Shown: piece by piece, positions 33,689-42,461 of the stretch
Numbering within the stretch: position 1 is the stretch's first letter
Layout: every line of letters begins with the position of its first letter
Assembly (NCBI RefSeq): GCF_019039055.1
Contig: NZ_JAHOPB010000001.1
Coordinates: 310,001 to 374,000, forward strand
Reading direction: 5' to 3'
Origin: Reyranella humidisoli
GTDB lineage: Bacteria > Pseudomonadota > Alphaproteobacteria > Reyranellales > Reyranellaceae
DNA: 64,000 bases
The notes under the pieces: generated by a model
The model's database searches: none
What the model saw: the letters and a program-made list of their open reading frames with translations, nothing else
Told to the model about the DNA's origin: nothing
Translations under genes and position numbers: made by a program

Positions 33689-34558
33689 CTACCGCTTCCC
33701 GCCGAGGCCCGGCGGCGGCGCGTTGGGTTGGGCCGGGGCCGGGGCCGCGGGCGGATTGGCACCCGCGGCGGAAAGCCCCGCCTCGGCTCGACGCGCCGCC
33801 GGCGAACCTGCGGGCACCAGCCGCAACACGCGGTTGAAGTCGCTGTTGGCCGCGTCCCGCGAGCCGCGCGCCAGATTGGCGTAGCCGCGCTCCAGCAACG
33901 CTTCCGAATGGTCGGGCGCGATCGACAGCGCGCGGTTGGCGTCGGTCAGGGCACGGCCCGGATCGCGGGCGTTGCGCCACGCCGCGGCGCGCAGCACCAG
34001 CACCTCGACATCGTCCTGGCGCAGGCGGATGGCGCGGTCGAAGTCGGAGATGGCGCGCGGCCAGGCCTGCATGGCCGCATAGGACAGGCCGCGATCGACC
34101 CACAGGTCCGGATCGCCGGTCTTGAGTTCCAGCGCCTTGCTCTGGGCGGCGGCGGCCTTCTCGGCCGCACCCGTCTCCATCCACGATTGCCCCGCCTGCG
34201 CCCACAACTCGGCCCGCAGGCCGGGCCGGTCGTTGCCCATGTCGCGCGCGATGGCCTCGAACTGGGCCGCCGCCTGGGCGTGCTTGCCCGACTGGAACAT
34301 GGCGACGGCGACGCAATGGCGGGCGCCGAGACCACCGCCTTCGACGATCCACCTCTCGGCCGCCGGCAGCGCCTTCAGCGGCTCCATGCGCGCGAGCCGC
34401 ATGCAGTCGGTGTAGCGCTTGAGATGATCCGGGGCCGTCTCGAGGCCGGGCGGTCCCGGCATGGGCCGCGCCGGAACGACGGGAATGGGCTGGGCCAGGG
34501 ACGGCGATGCGACGAAGAGACCGAGCAGCGGCCACAGCGGATTGCGACGAAACAACAT
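33689..34558 (-). CDS. exported TPR-repeat protein
   Basis: Protein of 289 residues with a signal sequence (about 1-22, ending PSLAQ), then at least four tetratricopeptide repeats between about residues 75 and 245, for example WVDRGLSYAAMQAWPRAISD and LLERGYANLARGSRDAANSD, and a Pro/Ala-rich tail. TPR domains bind proteins; the partner is unknown. I take the ATG at 34558; the open frame continues far upstream only because it lies antisense to the SDR gene. It is divergent from that gene by 36 bases. Confidence 0.8.
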   Translation of the reverse strand: MLFRRNPLWPLLGLFVASPSLAQPIPVVPARPMPGPPGLETAPDHLKRYTDCMRLARMEPLKALPAAERWIVEGGGLGARHCVAVAMFQSGKHAQAAAQFEAIARDMGNDRPGLRAELWAQAGQSWMETGAAEKAAAAQSKALELKTGDPDLWVDRGLSYAAMQAWPRAISDFDRAIRLRQDDVEVLVLRAAAWRNARDPGRALTDANRALSIAPDHSEALLERGYANLARGSRDAANSDFNRVLRLVPAGSPAARRAEAGLSAAGANPPAAPAPAQPNAPPPGLGGKR

Positions 34559-34594
34559 GGTTGAAAAGAACAGTGCCTGAGCGTTTCTGACAAG

Positions 34595-35458
34595 ATGACA
34601 AGACGACTTTTCATTTTCGGTCTGGGCTACAGCGGCCTTGAAATTGCCAGGCTTGCCAAGGCGCAGGGCTGGTCGGTGGCCGGCACCTGCACGACCGACG
34701 AAAAAGCCCGCAGGCTGCGCGCGGAAGGGATCGAGGCGCACGCCTTCGATGGCACCGCGCCGCTCTCGGCCCAATCCTTCGGCGAGGCCAGCCACGCCGT
34801 CTGCACGGTGGCACCGGGCACCGCCGGCGATCCGGCGCTGCGCACCTGCCGGGCACTGCTGGGTCGCGCACGCTGGCTGGGCTACCTCTCCACCACGGGC
34901 GTGTATGGCGATCACGACGGCGCCTGGGTCGACGAGACGACACCGACCCTCGCGACGCAGCCGCGCAGCCTGCAGCGGCTCGCCGCCGAACAGGGCTGGC
35001 GCGACGTCGCGAGCGAAAGCGGCGCCGCCCTCCATATCTTCCGATTGCCGGGCATCTACGGTCCCGGCCGCAGCACGCTCGACCGCGTGGCCGACGGCAC
35101 GGCGCGGCGGATCGACAAGCCCGGCCAGTTCTTCTCGCGCATCCATGTCACCGACCTGGCCGCCAGCACGCTCAAGGCGATGGACTGCGTACAGGGGACC
35201 GAGATCTGGAACGTGGCCGACGACCTGCCGGCCGCCAACGCCGACGTCATCGCCTATGGCTGCGAACTGCTGGGACGGCCGGTACCGCCCGCGATTCCCT
35301 GGGAGGACGCGGCGCCCGCGATGACGCCGATGGCGCGCTCCTTCTATGCGGAAAGCCGCCGCGTCAGGAACGACAAGCTCAAGCGCGAGCTGGGCGTCGT
35401 GCTGCGCTATCCGACCTATCGCGAAGGGCTGAAGGCGATCGCGGAAGCGGGCGTTTAG
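34595..35458 (+). CDS. NAD(P)-dependent epimerase/SDR family protein (YeeZ-like)
   Basis: Atypical short-chain dehydrogenase of 287 residues. The dinucleotide-binding motif is LFIFGLGYSGLEIARLA, close to the GxGYxG form of YeeZ-type proteins, and the active-site region has YLSTTGVYGDHDG, with Ser/Thr and Tyr in the usual catalytic positions. The substrate domain contains LPGIYGPGRSTLD, typical of nucleotide-sugar epimerase relatives. The reaction is unknown. It is divergent from the TPR gene and is followed by a palindromic repeat. Confidence 0.87.
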   Translation: MTRRLFIFGLGYSGLEIARLAKAQGWSVAGTCTTDEKARRLRAEGIEAHAFDGTAPLSAQSFGEASHAVCTVAPGTAGDPALRTCRALLGRARWLGYLSTTGVYGDHDGAWVDETTPTLATQPRSLQRLAAEQGWRDVASESGAALHIFRLPGIYGPGRSTLDRVADGTARRIDKPGQFFSRIHVTDLAASTLKAMDCVQGTEIWNVADDLPAANADVIAYGCELLGRPVPPAIPWEDAAPAMTPMARSFYAESRRVRNDKLKRELGVVLRYPTYREGLKAIAEAGV

Positions 35459-35475
35459 CGGCCGACCAAACCCCA

Positions 35476-35581
35476 CCTCATGCTGAGGAGGCCCGAAGGG
35501 CCGTCTCGAAGCATGGGCACGCGCACCAAGTCCGTTGCCCATCCTTCGAGACGCGCACTGCGTGCGCTCCTCAGGATGAGG
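35476..35581. repeat. dispersed palindromic intergenic repeat, copy B
   Basis: About 106 bases bounded by CCTCATGCTGAGG and CCTCAGGATGAGG, with internal CGAAGCATGGGCA and TGCCCATCCTTCG. It shares the outer arms and the TTGCCCATCCTTCGAGACG block with copy A at 25258-25368, in the same orientation. It lies between two convergent genes and can fold into a long hairpin that might also act as a bidirectional terminator. Confidence 0.82.
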
Positions 35582-35611
35582 CGGTGCGGGGAAACTTCGG
35601 CCGGGAAGACA

Positions 35612-36358
35612 TCAACCCACCAGCTCCTCGACCGTCGCGATCAGGCGGGCGATGTCGGCGGGTGTGCTGAGGCGATGGTCGCCGCCCTTTATGAACGTCG
35701 TGATGACTTCCGGCGCGTCGAGATGCTTCGCGATCTGCAGCGAGTATTCCCACGGCACGTCGGGGTCGCTCTGGCCGTGCAGCAGCCGCACCGGACAGGG
35801 CAGCGCAAGCGGCTTGTCGAGCAGCAGATGATTGCGGCCTTCCTCGATCAGCTTCCAGGTGAAGACCGAGGGCTCGGGCGAATACTGCGACGGACGCTCG
35901 AGCCGGCCGTCACGCTCCAGCGTTGCGCGATCCTCCGGCGACAGGCCGTTCAACAGCATGCGCTCGGTGAAGTCGGGCGCGGCGGCAATCAGCACGAGAC
36001 CCGCCAGCCGCTCGGGCCGCGCGCGCGCCGCCAGCAGCGACAGCCAGCCGCCCATGCTCGATCCGACCAGCACCAGTTTGCCCGTCGTAAGTTGATCGAT
36101 GGCGGTGAGCGAATCGTCGAGCCAGCGGCCGATCGTTCCGTCCTCGAAGCGGCCCGACGACTGGCCATGACCGAGATAATCGAAGCGCAGGAACGCGCGG
36201 CCCGTCCGGACCGCCCAGTCTTCCAGCGCCACCGCCTTGGTGCCCGTCATGTCGGAGCGAAACCCGCCGAGGAAAACGACGGTCGGCGTTGCTCCCTGTG
36301 TCGTTGCATAGGCGATGGTGTTGCCATCGCTGCGCTGCAGCCGCTCGACCCTACCCAC
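35612..36358 (-). CDS. alpha/beta hydrolase
   Basis: Serine hydrolase of 248 residues. The nucleophile elbow is LVLVGSSMGGWLSLLAA, with the oxyanion loop region VVFLGGFRSDMTGTK, the acid likely in LLHGQSDPDVPW and the catalytic His in FIKGGDHRLSTP. The sequence FDYLGHGQSSG before the nucleophile is typical. It resembles the ABHD10-like bacterial hydrolases or thioesterases. The substrate is unknown. It is divergent from the glycosyltransferase gene with 59 bases between the starts. Confidence 0.88.
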   Translation of the reverse strand: MGRVERLQRSDGNTIAYATTQGATPTVVFLGGFRSDMTGTKAVALEDWAVRTGRAFLRFDYLGHGQSSGRFEDGTIGRWLDDSLTAIDQLTTGKLVLVGSSMGGWLSLLAARARPERLAGLVLIAAAPDFTERMLLNGLSPEDRATLERDGRLERPSQYSPEPSVFTWKLIEEGRNHLLLDKPLALPCPVRLLHGQSDPDVPWEYSLQIAKHLDAPEVITTFIKGGDHRLSTPADIARLIATVEELVG

Positions 36359-36417
36359 GTTCTTCCTCCCGTGTTACCTGCTGCCTCCCCTTGATCGTGT
36401 AGCCAAAAGCAAAGCCC

Positions 36418-37554
36418 GTGTCCGCGCCGACCCTGCTGCAAATCGTTCCGACCCTGGCCGGCGGCGGCCTGGCGCGCGCCACGCTGGAAGCCGCGCAGGC
36501 CGTCATCGCCGCCGGCGGCTCGGCGATCGTGGCTTCGCCCGGGGGCAGCATGGTGCCCGACCTGTTGCGCCTGCGCGCAAGTCATCTCGAGCTTCCCGCC
36601 CGGAGCCATCCGCTGTGGGGCCGGATGACGCTGCCCGGCAAGCTCGCGTCGAGCCTGCGTGACGCGAAGGTCGACGTCGTGCAGGCGCGCTCGCCCGCCA
36701 CCGGCTGGGTCGCGCGCGCGCTCGCACGCCGCCTCGGGATCAAGTGGATCGCCACGCTGCACCGGCCGTTCCTCGCGTCGGATGTCACCGGCCGCTTCGT
36801 CGAGGGCCGCCAGTCGCGCGCCGACGCCGTGATCGCCGTCTCCCAGCATGTCGCGCGCGACGCGCTGGAGCGCTTCCCCACGCTGCAGGACCGGCTGGAG
36901 ATCATCCCGCCCGGCATCAATTTCGACCGGTTCGATCCCGCCCTCGTGCGCGCCGACCGGCTGATCCGGCTGGCGGGCGAGCTGCGGGTGCCGGACGGCA
37001 GCCATCTCGTGCTCTGTCCGGGCCGCTTCGGCGAGGACAACGGCCAGAAGCTCCTTGTCGAGGCGATCAGGCGGCTGGGCCGCGACGACGTGTTCTGCCT
37101 GCTGCTGGGATCGACCGGCGTGCCCACTCCGTTCGAGAAGGAGCTGGAGCGGAGCATCGAAGCGGCGCAGCTGAACGGCCGCGTGCAGATCGGCCCCTAT
37201 GTCGACGACATGCCGGCGGCCTACATGCTGGCCGACGTGGTGGTATCGACCGGCGGCGCGCGCCAGGGCTTCAGCCGGTCATTGGTAGAGGCGCAGGCGA
37301 TGGGCCGGCCGGTCGTCGCCGAGGATGGCGGCGGTGCGGCCGAAACGCTGCGTCCCGACGGCGTCACGGGCTGGGTGTCCCCGGCCGGCGATGCCGCCGC
37401 CCTGGCGGAGTCGCTGCAGGCGGCGCTGTCGCTCTCGGTCGAGCGCCGGGCGGAACTCGCGCGCGCGGCCCAGGAACATGCGCGCAGCACCTACAGCCTG
37501 GCGCAGACCAACCAGCAATTGCTGGCGCTGTATCACCGCCTGGCCGGCCGCTGA
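36418..37554 (+). CDS. glycosyltransferase family 4 protein
   Basis: GT-B fold glycosyltransferase of 378 residues. The N-terminal domain begins LLQIVPTLAGGGLARATLEA, the acceptor-domain loop, and the C-terminal nucleotide-sugar domain shows HLVLCPGRFGEDNGQKLLVEA, PYVDDMPAAYMLADVVVSTG and the EX7E-like block FSRSLVEAQAMGRPVVAEDG. It probably adds a sugar to a lipopolysaccharide or capsule precursor. The start is GTG. It stands alone; thrS lies downstream after a 194-base leader region. Confidence 0.88.
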   Translation: MSAPTLLQIVPTLAGGGLARATLEAAQAVIAAGGSAIVASPGGSMVPDLLRLRASHLELPARSHPLWGRMTLPGKLASSLRDAKVDVVQARSPATGWVARALARRLGIKWIATLHRPFLASDVTGRFVEGRQSRADAVIAVSQHVARDALERFPTLQDRLEIIPPGINFDRFDPALVRADRLIRLAGELRVPDGSHLVLCPGRFGEDNGQKLLVEAIRRLGRDDVFCLLLGSTGVPTPFEKELERSIEAAQLNGRVQIGPYVDDMPAAYMLADVVVSTGGARQGFSRSLVEAQAMGRPVVAEDGGGAAETLRPDGVTGWVSPAGDAAALAESLQAALSLSVERRAELARAAQEHARSTYSLAQTNQQLLALYHRLAGR

Positions 37555-37580
37555 CCTTGACTCGCGGGGGTCCGGCAACT

Positions 37581-37646
37581 ATGTCCGAGCCCATGGAACG
37601 CCGGTTTTTCACCGCTCCTGCCGTAATCACCACCGCCCGAACTTGA
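37581..37646 (+). CDS. possible Thr-containing leader peptide of thrS
   Basis: Short open frame for 21 residues, MSEPMERRFFTAPAVITTART, in the 194-base gap before thrS. The last eleven residues hold four Thr codons and one Ile codon, as in amino-acid attenuator leaders. It is followed closely by hairpin-forming sequence. The ribosome binding site is weak (a G-run about ten bases upstream), and an internal ATG at 37593 is an alternative start. I regard it as a candidate only. Confidence 0.35.
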   Translation: MSEPMERRFFTAPAVITTART

Positions 37647-37649
37647 TTC

Positions 37650-37707
37650 GGCCGGGCTCGCACTCGTGCGGCTTCCCGGCCTGCTTGCGCCCGACCGTTC
37701 GTGTCGG
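37650..37707 (+). promoter_or_regulatory. hairpins in the thrS leader
   Basis: GGCCGGG (37650-37656) pairs with CCCGGCC (37675-37681), enclosing a smaller CGCA/TGCG stem. A second stem, CCGAC (37691-37695) with GTCGG (37703-37707), follows. There is no T-tract, so a classical terminator is not seen; the structures could still act by folding over the thrS ribosome binding site. Confidence 0.4.
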
Positions 37708-37748
37708 CGGATGAGCTTCGTTCGGAATTTCGTTAGTTGGTGAACAGA

Positions 37749-39692
37749 ATGATCAATATTTCCCTGCCGGACGGTTCGGTCCGGTCCTTCGACAAACCGG
37801 TCAGCGGCGCAGACATCGCCGCCTCGATCGGCCCCGGCCTCGCCAAGGCGGCCCTGGCGTTGCGCGTGGACGGCAAGATGGTGGACCTCGCCCATGTGGT
37901 CGACCGCGATGCCAGAATCGGCATCGTCACGTCGCGCGATCCCGATGCGCTGGAACTGCTGCGTCACGACGCGGCGCACGTGCTGGCGCAGGCGGTGCAG
38001 GAACTCTTTCCCGGCACGCAGATCACGTTCGGCCCCTCGACGGAGGACGGCTTCTACTACGACTTCGTGCGCGACCAGCCCTTCTCGCCGGAGGACTTCG
38101 CGAAGATCGAGCAGCGCATGGCCGAGATCGTCGACCGCGACCTGCCGATCGAGCGGTCGGTGTGGGACCGCGCGCAGATCAAGGACTACTTCGCCCAGCA
38201 CGGCGAGAAGTTCAAAGCCGAGTGGGCCGACGAGCTGCCGCAGGACGAGGAGATCTCGGTCTACAAGCAGGGCGACTGGCTCGACATGTGCCTGGGCCCG
38301 CACCTGCCCTCGACGGGCAAGCTCGGCAAGGCGTTCAAGCTGACGAAGGTGTCGGGCGCCTACTGGCGCGGCGACCGCAACAATGCCCAGCTCCAGCGCA
38401 TCTACGGCACGGTCTTCTTCTCCGACAAGGACCTGAAGGCCTACCTGCACCGCATCGAGGAGGCCGAGAAGCGCGACCATCGCCGCCTCGGCCGCGAGAT
38501 GGGCCTCTTCCACCAGCAGGAAGAAGCCGCGGGCATGGTGTTCTGGCACCCGAAGGGCTGGACGTTCTGGCGGACGCTGGAGAGCTACATCCGGCGCCGG
38601 CTGGATGCCGGCGGCTACCAGGAAGTGAAGACGCCACAGCTGGTCGATCGCAAGCTCTGGGAGGCCTCGGGCCACTGGGAGAAGTTCCGCGAGAACATGT
38701 ATCTCAGCGAGAACGAGGAAGGCCTGCGCGAGTTCATCGACGATGACGAGAAGCGCATCTTCGCGCTGAAGCCGATGAACTGCCCCTGCCACGTTCAGAT
38801 CTTCAACCAGGGGCTCCGCAGCTACCGCGAACTGCCGCTGCGCATGGCCGAGTTCGGCTCGTGCCATCGCTTCGAGCCGTCCGGCGCACTGCACGGCATC
38901 ATGCGCGTGCGCAACTTCACGCAGGACGATGCCCACATCTTCTGCACCGAAGACCAGATCGAGAGCGAGACGATCCGCTTCTGCGAACTGCTGGGCTCGA
39001 TCTACCGCGACCTGGGCTTCCCCGACTACTTCGTGAAGTTCTCCGACCGGCCGCCGGTGCGGGCGGGCTCGGATGCGGTCTGGGACCAGGCCGAGGGCGC
39101 GCTCAAGGCGGCATCCACGGCCGCAGGGCTAGAGCTCCAGCTCAACCCGGGCGAGGGCGCCTTCTACGGGCCCAAGCTGGAGTTCGTGCTGCGCGACGCG
39201 ATCGGCCGCGACTGGCAGTGCGGCACGCTGCAGGTCGATTTCGTGCTGCCGGAGCGGCTGGACGCGACCTATGTGGCCGAGGACGGCTCGCGCAAGCGGC
39301 CCGTCATGCTGCACCGCGCCATCTTCGGCAGTTTCGAGCGCATCATCGGCATCCTGATCGAGAACTATGCCGGACGCTTCCCGCTCTGGCTGGCGCCGAC
39401 GCAAGCGGTGGTGGTTACGGTCGTGAACGACGCCGACGGCTATGCCGAGGAGGTCGCCGCGGCGCTGCGGGCGGCCGGCATGCGGGTCGACACCGACCTG
39501 CGCAACGAGAAGATCAACTACAAGGTCCGCGAGCACTCGCTGGCCCACGTGCCGCTGATCCTCGCGGTCGGCCGGCGCGATATGGAAAACCGCACGGTGG
39601 CGATCCGCCGGCTGGGTTCGGACAAGCAGGAGGTCCTTGAACTCGGGGCCGCCGTCACTACACTTTCAAACGAGGCCCGGCCGCCCTTCTAG
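37749..39692 (+). CDS. thrS: threonyl-tRNA synthetase
   Basis: Class II synthetase of 647 residues. It has an N-terminal TGS domain (1-60, starting [14 protein letters not shown]), the editing domain with the paired His motif [12 protein letters not shown], the catalytic core with [12 protein letters not shown] (zinc-binding Cys), [19 protein letters not shown] motif 2, and a C-terminal anticodon-binding domain. All elements are intact. The ATG at 37749 matches the usual family start; a TTG at 37737 would add four residues. It begins the translation gene cluster, and a leader peptide candidate precedes it. Confidence 0.97.
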   Translation: MINISLPDGSVRSFDKPVSGADIAASIGPGLAKAALALRVDGKMVDLAHVVDRDARIGIVTSRDPDALELLRHDAAHVLAQAVQELFPGTQITFGPSTEDGFYYDFVRDQPFSPEDFAKIEQRMAEIVDRDLPIERSVWDRAQIKDYFAQHGEKFKAEWADELPQDEEISVYKQGDWLDMCLGPHLPSTGKLGKAFKLTKVSGAYWRGDRNNAQLQRIYGTVFFSDKDLKAYLHRIEEAEKRDHRRLGREMGLFHQQEEAAGMVFWHPKGWTFWRTLESYIRRRLDAGGYQEVKTPQLVDRKLWEASGHWEKFRENMYLSENEEGLREFIDDDEKRIFALKPMNCPCHVQIFNQGLRSYRELPLRMAEFGSCHRFEPSGALHGIMRVRNFTQDDAHIFCTEDQIESETIRFCELLGSIYRDLGFPDYFVKFSDRPPVRAGSDAVWDQAEGALKAASTAAGLELQLNPGEGAFYGPKLEFVLRDAIGRDWQCGTLQVDFVLPERLDATYVAEDGSRKRPVMLHRAIFGSFERIIGILIENYAGRFPLWLAPTQAVVVTVVNDADGYAEEVAAALRAAGMRVDTDLRNEKINYKVREHSLAHVPLILAVGRRDMENRTVAIRRLGSDKQEVLELGAAVTTLSNEARPPF

Positions 39693-39752
39693 GGCGGTCC
39701 GGTCTCACGACCCGCCCCGCGACAGGGGGCTTCATCACAGGAGAAGTAAGCC

Positions 39753-40289
39753 ATAGCACGACCTGCCCAACAGACTGCGCCCACCCGCGAGGGTCCGCGC
39801 GTCAATGCCGAAATCCGAGCCGCGCAAGTCCGTCTCATCGACGAGAACGGCGAAATGGTCGGCGTGCTGAGCACGCGCGAAGCCATCGAGATGGCCGAAG
39901 AAGCGAACCTCGACCTGATCGAGATTTCGCCCAATGCCGTGCCGCCGGTCGCCAAGATTTCCGACTACGGCAAGTACAAGTACGAGGCCCAGAAGAAGGC
40001 CCACGACGCGCGCAAGCACCAGAAGGTCATCGAGGTCAAAGAGATCAAGATGCGCCCGAACATCGACGACCACGATTACGAAGTGAAGATGCGCGCGATG
40101 AAGCGGTTCATCGAGGAAGGCGACAAGGTCAAGGTCACCCTGCGCTTCCGCGGCCGCGAGATGGTTCACGCCAACCTCGGCATGGAGGTGTTGAACCGCG
40201 TGCGCAGCGAGATGGACGAGCAAACCAAGATCGAGTCGATGCCGCGCATGGAAGGCCGGCAGATGATCATGGTGCTGGCGCCCAAGTGA
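39753..40289 (+). CDS. infC: translation initiation factor IF-3, with ATA start codon
   Basis: IF-3 of 178 residues, which checks start-codon pairing on the 30S subunit. The N-domain starts [20 protein letters not shown] and the C-domain has [12 protein letters not shown] and [11 protein letters not shown]. An ATG at 39855 would remove the first 34 conserved residues. The true start is almost certainly the ATA at 39753, which lies nine bases after AGGAG and gives the normal N-terminus. infC is known to use non-AUG starts (AUU in E. coli) so that IF-3 represses its own translation. It follows thrS by 60 bases. Confidence 0.93.
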   Translation: MARPAQQTAPTREGPRVNAEIRAAQVRLIDENGEMVGVLSTREAIEMAEEANLDLIEISPNAVPPVAKISDYGKYKYEAQKKAHDARKHQKVIEVKEIKMRPNIDDHDYEVKMRAMKRFIEEGDKVKVTLRFRGREMVHANLGMEVLNRVRSEMDEQTKIESMPRMEGRQMIMVLAPK

Positions 40290-40321
40290 CGCCAGCCGTG
40301 TACGCAGCGAGCGGGCGGCCC

Positions 40322-41221
40322 CTACTTCTTCTGGGGCCGCTGCCGTAGCGTTACCGTTCCCGTGCTGCGCTGCTCGTCCGGGTTGAAGCGCCCCGTGGTC
40401 ACGACATTCTCCGGCCAGGTCACGCTGTAGACCGTCTCGCCCGCGAACGACATCGGCGCCTCGGCCTTCGCGGATTTCCAGTAGTCGCACCGCACCGCAT
40501 CGGCGGGATCGATCTGCTGCGCAAGGCAGAACTGGTGCAGCACATAGGGAATGAATCGCGGCCGGCCGCCTTCCGGCGCGGTCGCCACGTTCAGCGCGAA
40601 CGACGAGGGCTGCTGGTTGCAGCGGGCGCGCACCACGATCTCCGACGAACCCGGCGTGCGCATCTGCAGGGATTCGAGTTCGGCGCGCAGCGCATCGAGC
40701 GCGCGCACGTGCGTGGCCTCGGCGAAGTTTGCCGCGACCAGCGCAGCTTCGTAGCGGCCGATGGCTTCGGCGACCGGCGCCTCGGCATATCCTGCCCGCG
40801 CGAGGTCGCGCGACCAGGACAGGGTCTCCAGCGCCCGCACCACCATCTCCCCGGTCAGGCCCGCACTCTCGCCCCAGTCGCCCAGCACGTTGGCGGGCGT
40901 CCAGCAGTACTTCAAGAGATTGTAGCCGCCGGCCTCCACGGGAAGCGCGCGCGTCTTCAGAACGCCGATCGACTGCGCCACCACGGTCTTCATCAAGAGG
41001 TACTGCATCCCGGGATGCTCTCGGGCCCTGCTGGAACTCGAGAGAGCGGTGATCGGCGTGGCCGCCGCCACCGCATTCGCCGGCGGTGCGATGGGGGGAT
41101 CGAGCCGGATCGCCGAGGGGTTTGACGGCAGAGGCGCCAGGGATTGGGCCTGAGACGGGCTTTGCGCCTGCGCGGCAGAGGCCGCAAGCACGGCCAGGAA
41201 CAACAAACTCATGGTCCTCAT
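40322..41221 (-). CDS. exported hypothetical protein
   Basis: Protein of 299 residues with a signal sequence (ending ASAAQAQ near residue 23), a Ser/Pro/Ala-rich linker to about residue 70, and a mostly helical domain followed by a beta-rich Cys-containing segment (RARCNQQPSS, HQFCLAQQ, VRCDYWKS). I recognise no family. The start is one of two nearby ATGs, 41221 or 41212. It is one of two minus-strand genes that separate infC from rpmI. It is downstream of the SDR gene by 69 bases. Confidence 0.75.
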   Translation of the reverse strand: MRTMSLLFLAVLAASAAQAQSPSQAQSLAPLPSNPSAIRLDPPIAPPANAVAAATPITALSSSSRAREHPGMQYLLMKTVVAQSIGVLKTRALPVEAGGYNLLKYCWTPANVLGDWGESAGLTGEMVVRALETLSWSRDLARAGYAEAPVAEAIGRYEAALVAANFAEATHVRALDALRAELESLQMRTPGSSEIVVRARCNQQPSSFALNVATAPEGGRPRFIPYVLHQFCLAQQIDPADAVRCDYWKSAKAEAPMSFAGETVYSVTWPENVVTTGRFNPDEQRSTGTVTLRQRPQKK

Positions 41222-41290
41222 CGTGCCCAGCCCCCGGCGGTTGCAGCTTTCGCCGCCCGGACAACGCGTCGACATGCCGAACGTTGCGGC

Positions 41291-42049
41291 TCAGGGCATG
41301 TACGCCCCGCCGTTGACGTGCAGCACCTGTCCCGTGGTGGCATCGGAATCGTCCGAGGCCAGGAAGACCGCCGTGCGCGCGATCTGCTCGGGCGTCAGCA
41401 GCTTGCCGCCCAGCGGGATGTTGGCGCGCGCCATCTCGACCAGTTCGGCGTCGGTGTTGCCGTAGCGCGGCTGGGCGGTGTCGGTGGTGCCGGGCGCGAT
41501 GGCGTTGACGCGGATGCCGTGCGGCGCCAGTTCGAGCGCCATCGCCCGCGTCATCGAGACGATGCCACCCTTGCTGGCGCTGTAATGGACGCCGCGCACC
41601 GCGCCGCGCACCGACTGGGACGACAGGTTGATGATCGAGCCGCCGGTCCGGCGGGCGGCGATCAGCGCCCGGGCGACGGCGATGGTGGCGAAGCAGCCGG
41701 CCTTCAGGTTGATGTCCATCAGGTAATCCCAGTCGCTCTCGCGCATCTCGAGCAGCGGCACGCGCGGATAGACGCCGGCATTGTTCACCAGGATGTCGGG
41801 CGGCCCCAGCACCTTCACGGTCTCGGCGACCATCGCCTCGATCTCGGCGACCTTCGAGACGTCGGCCTTGAGGAGATAGGCCTGCCGGCCGAGCTGGGCG
41901 ATGTCCCGCGCCACCGCCTCGGCGGCCGGACGGTCGTCGAGCCAGCTCACCGCCACGTTCGCGCCCTCGCCCGCCAGCGCCCGGGCGATGGCCGCCCCGA
42001 TGCCCTGCTGGGCGCCCGTTACCAGAGCCACCTTGCCTGCCAGTTTCAT
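41291..42049 (-). CDS. SDR family oxidoreductase (FabG-like)
   Basis: Classical short-chain dehydrogenase of 252 residues. The cofactor motif is ALVTGAQQGIGAAIARAL (TGxxxGIG), the NNAG motif is ILVNNAGVYPR, and the catalytic Ser-Tyr-Lys are in IINLSSQSVRG and HYSASKGGIV. An ADP-ribose-side ending VAVSWLDDRP does not settle NAD against NADP. It probably reduces or oxidises a small alcohol or ketone. The ATG at 42049 is preceded by GGGGGA. It lies opposite to and between the infC and rpmI genes. Confidence 0.93.
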   Translation of the reverse strand: MKLAGKVALVTGAQQGIGAAIARALAGEGANVAVSWLDDRPAAEAVARDIAQLGRQAYLLKADVSKVAEIEAMVAETVKVLGPPDILVNNAGVYPRVPLLEMRESDWDYLMDINLKAGCFATIAVARALIAARRTGGSIINLSSQSVRGAVRGVHYSASKGGIVSMTRAMALELAPHGIRVNAIAPGTTDTAQPRYGNTDAELVEMARANIPLGGKLLTPEQIARTAVFLASDDSDATTGQVLHVNGGAYMP

Positions 42050-42095
42050 GCGAAAATCCCCCGTCAAATGGGCATTCTGCCCGATCCCGGCGTGC

Positions 42096-42124
42096 TTGCA
42101 CGGACCGGGCCGCCTCTGTATAAG
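42096..42124 (+). promoter_or_regulatory. promoter of rpmI-rplT
   Basis: TTGCAC (42096-42101), a 17-base spacer and TATAAG (42119-42124) form a strong sigma-70-type promoter. Transcription would start near 42131 and give a leader of about 125 bases before rpmI, which could fold and may be the site of L20 feedback. The promoter makes rpmI-rplT independent of infC, as the inserted minus-strand genes require. Confidence 0.75.
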
Positions 42125-42254
42125 CCCCGTTCCTTCAAGCGGCTTGGCCAATAAGGGCATTGCCTCGGCTGCTTCGTAAGGACCTTTCGGCCGTCTGTTC
42201 ACACAGGGGGCCGGGACCGGCGCGCAAGCGCTAACCCTTTGAAAAGGAACAAAA

Positions 42255-42458
42255 ATGCCCAAGATGAAGACCAAGAGCGCGGCCAAGAAGCGATTCCGCT
42301 TCACGGCCTCGGGTAAAGCGAAGCATGGAGTGGCGGGCAAGCGCCACGGCATGAGCAAGCGGGGCAACCGCTTCCTCCGCCAGGCGACCGGCATGGCCAT
42401 CGTGTCCGATCCCGACACCCGCATCCTCAAGCGCAACTTCTTCCCGTACGAGAGGTAG
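42255..42458 (+). CDS. rpmI: 50S ribosomal protein L35
   Basis: L35, 67 residues, very basic. The family start [20 protein letters not shown] and the end [11 protein letters not shown] region are complete. It sits on the large ribosomal subunit. It has an AAAGGAAC ribosome binding site and is followed after three bases by rplT. Unlike the usual thrS-infC-rpmI-rplT order, two opposite-strand genes separate it from infC, and it has its own promoter. Confidence 0.97.
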   Translation: MPKMKTKSAAKKRFRFTASGKAKHGVAGKRHGMSKRGNRFLRQATGMAIVSDPDTRILKRNFFPYER

Positions 42459-42461
42459 ACC

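Noticed and set aside
39855-40289. infC starting at the first ATG
   Set aside because: That start would remove 34 conserved N-terminal residues of IF-3; the ATA at 39753 with AGGAG upstream fits better.
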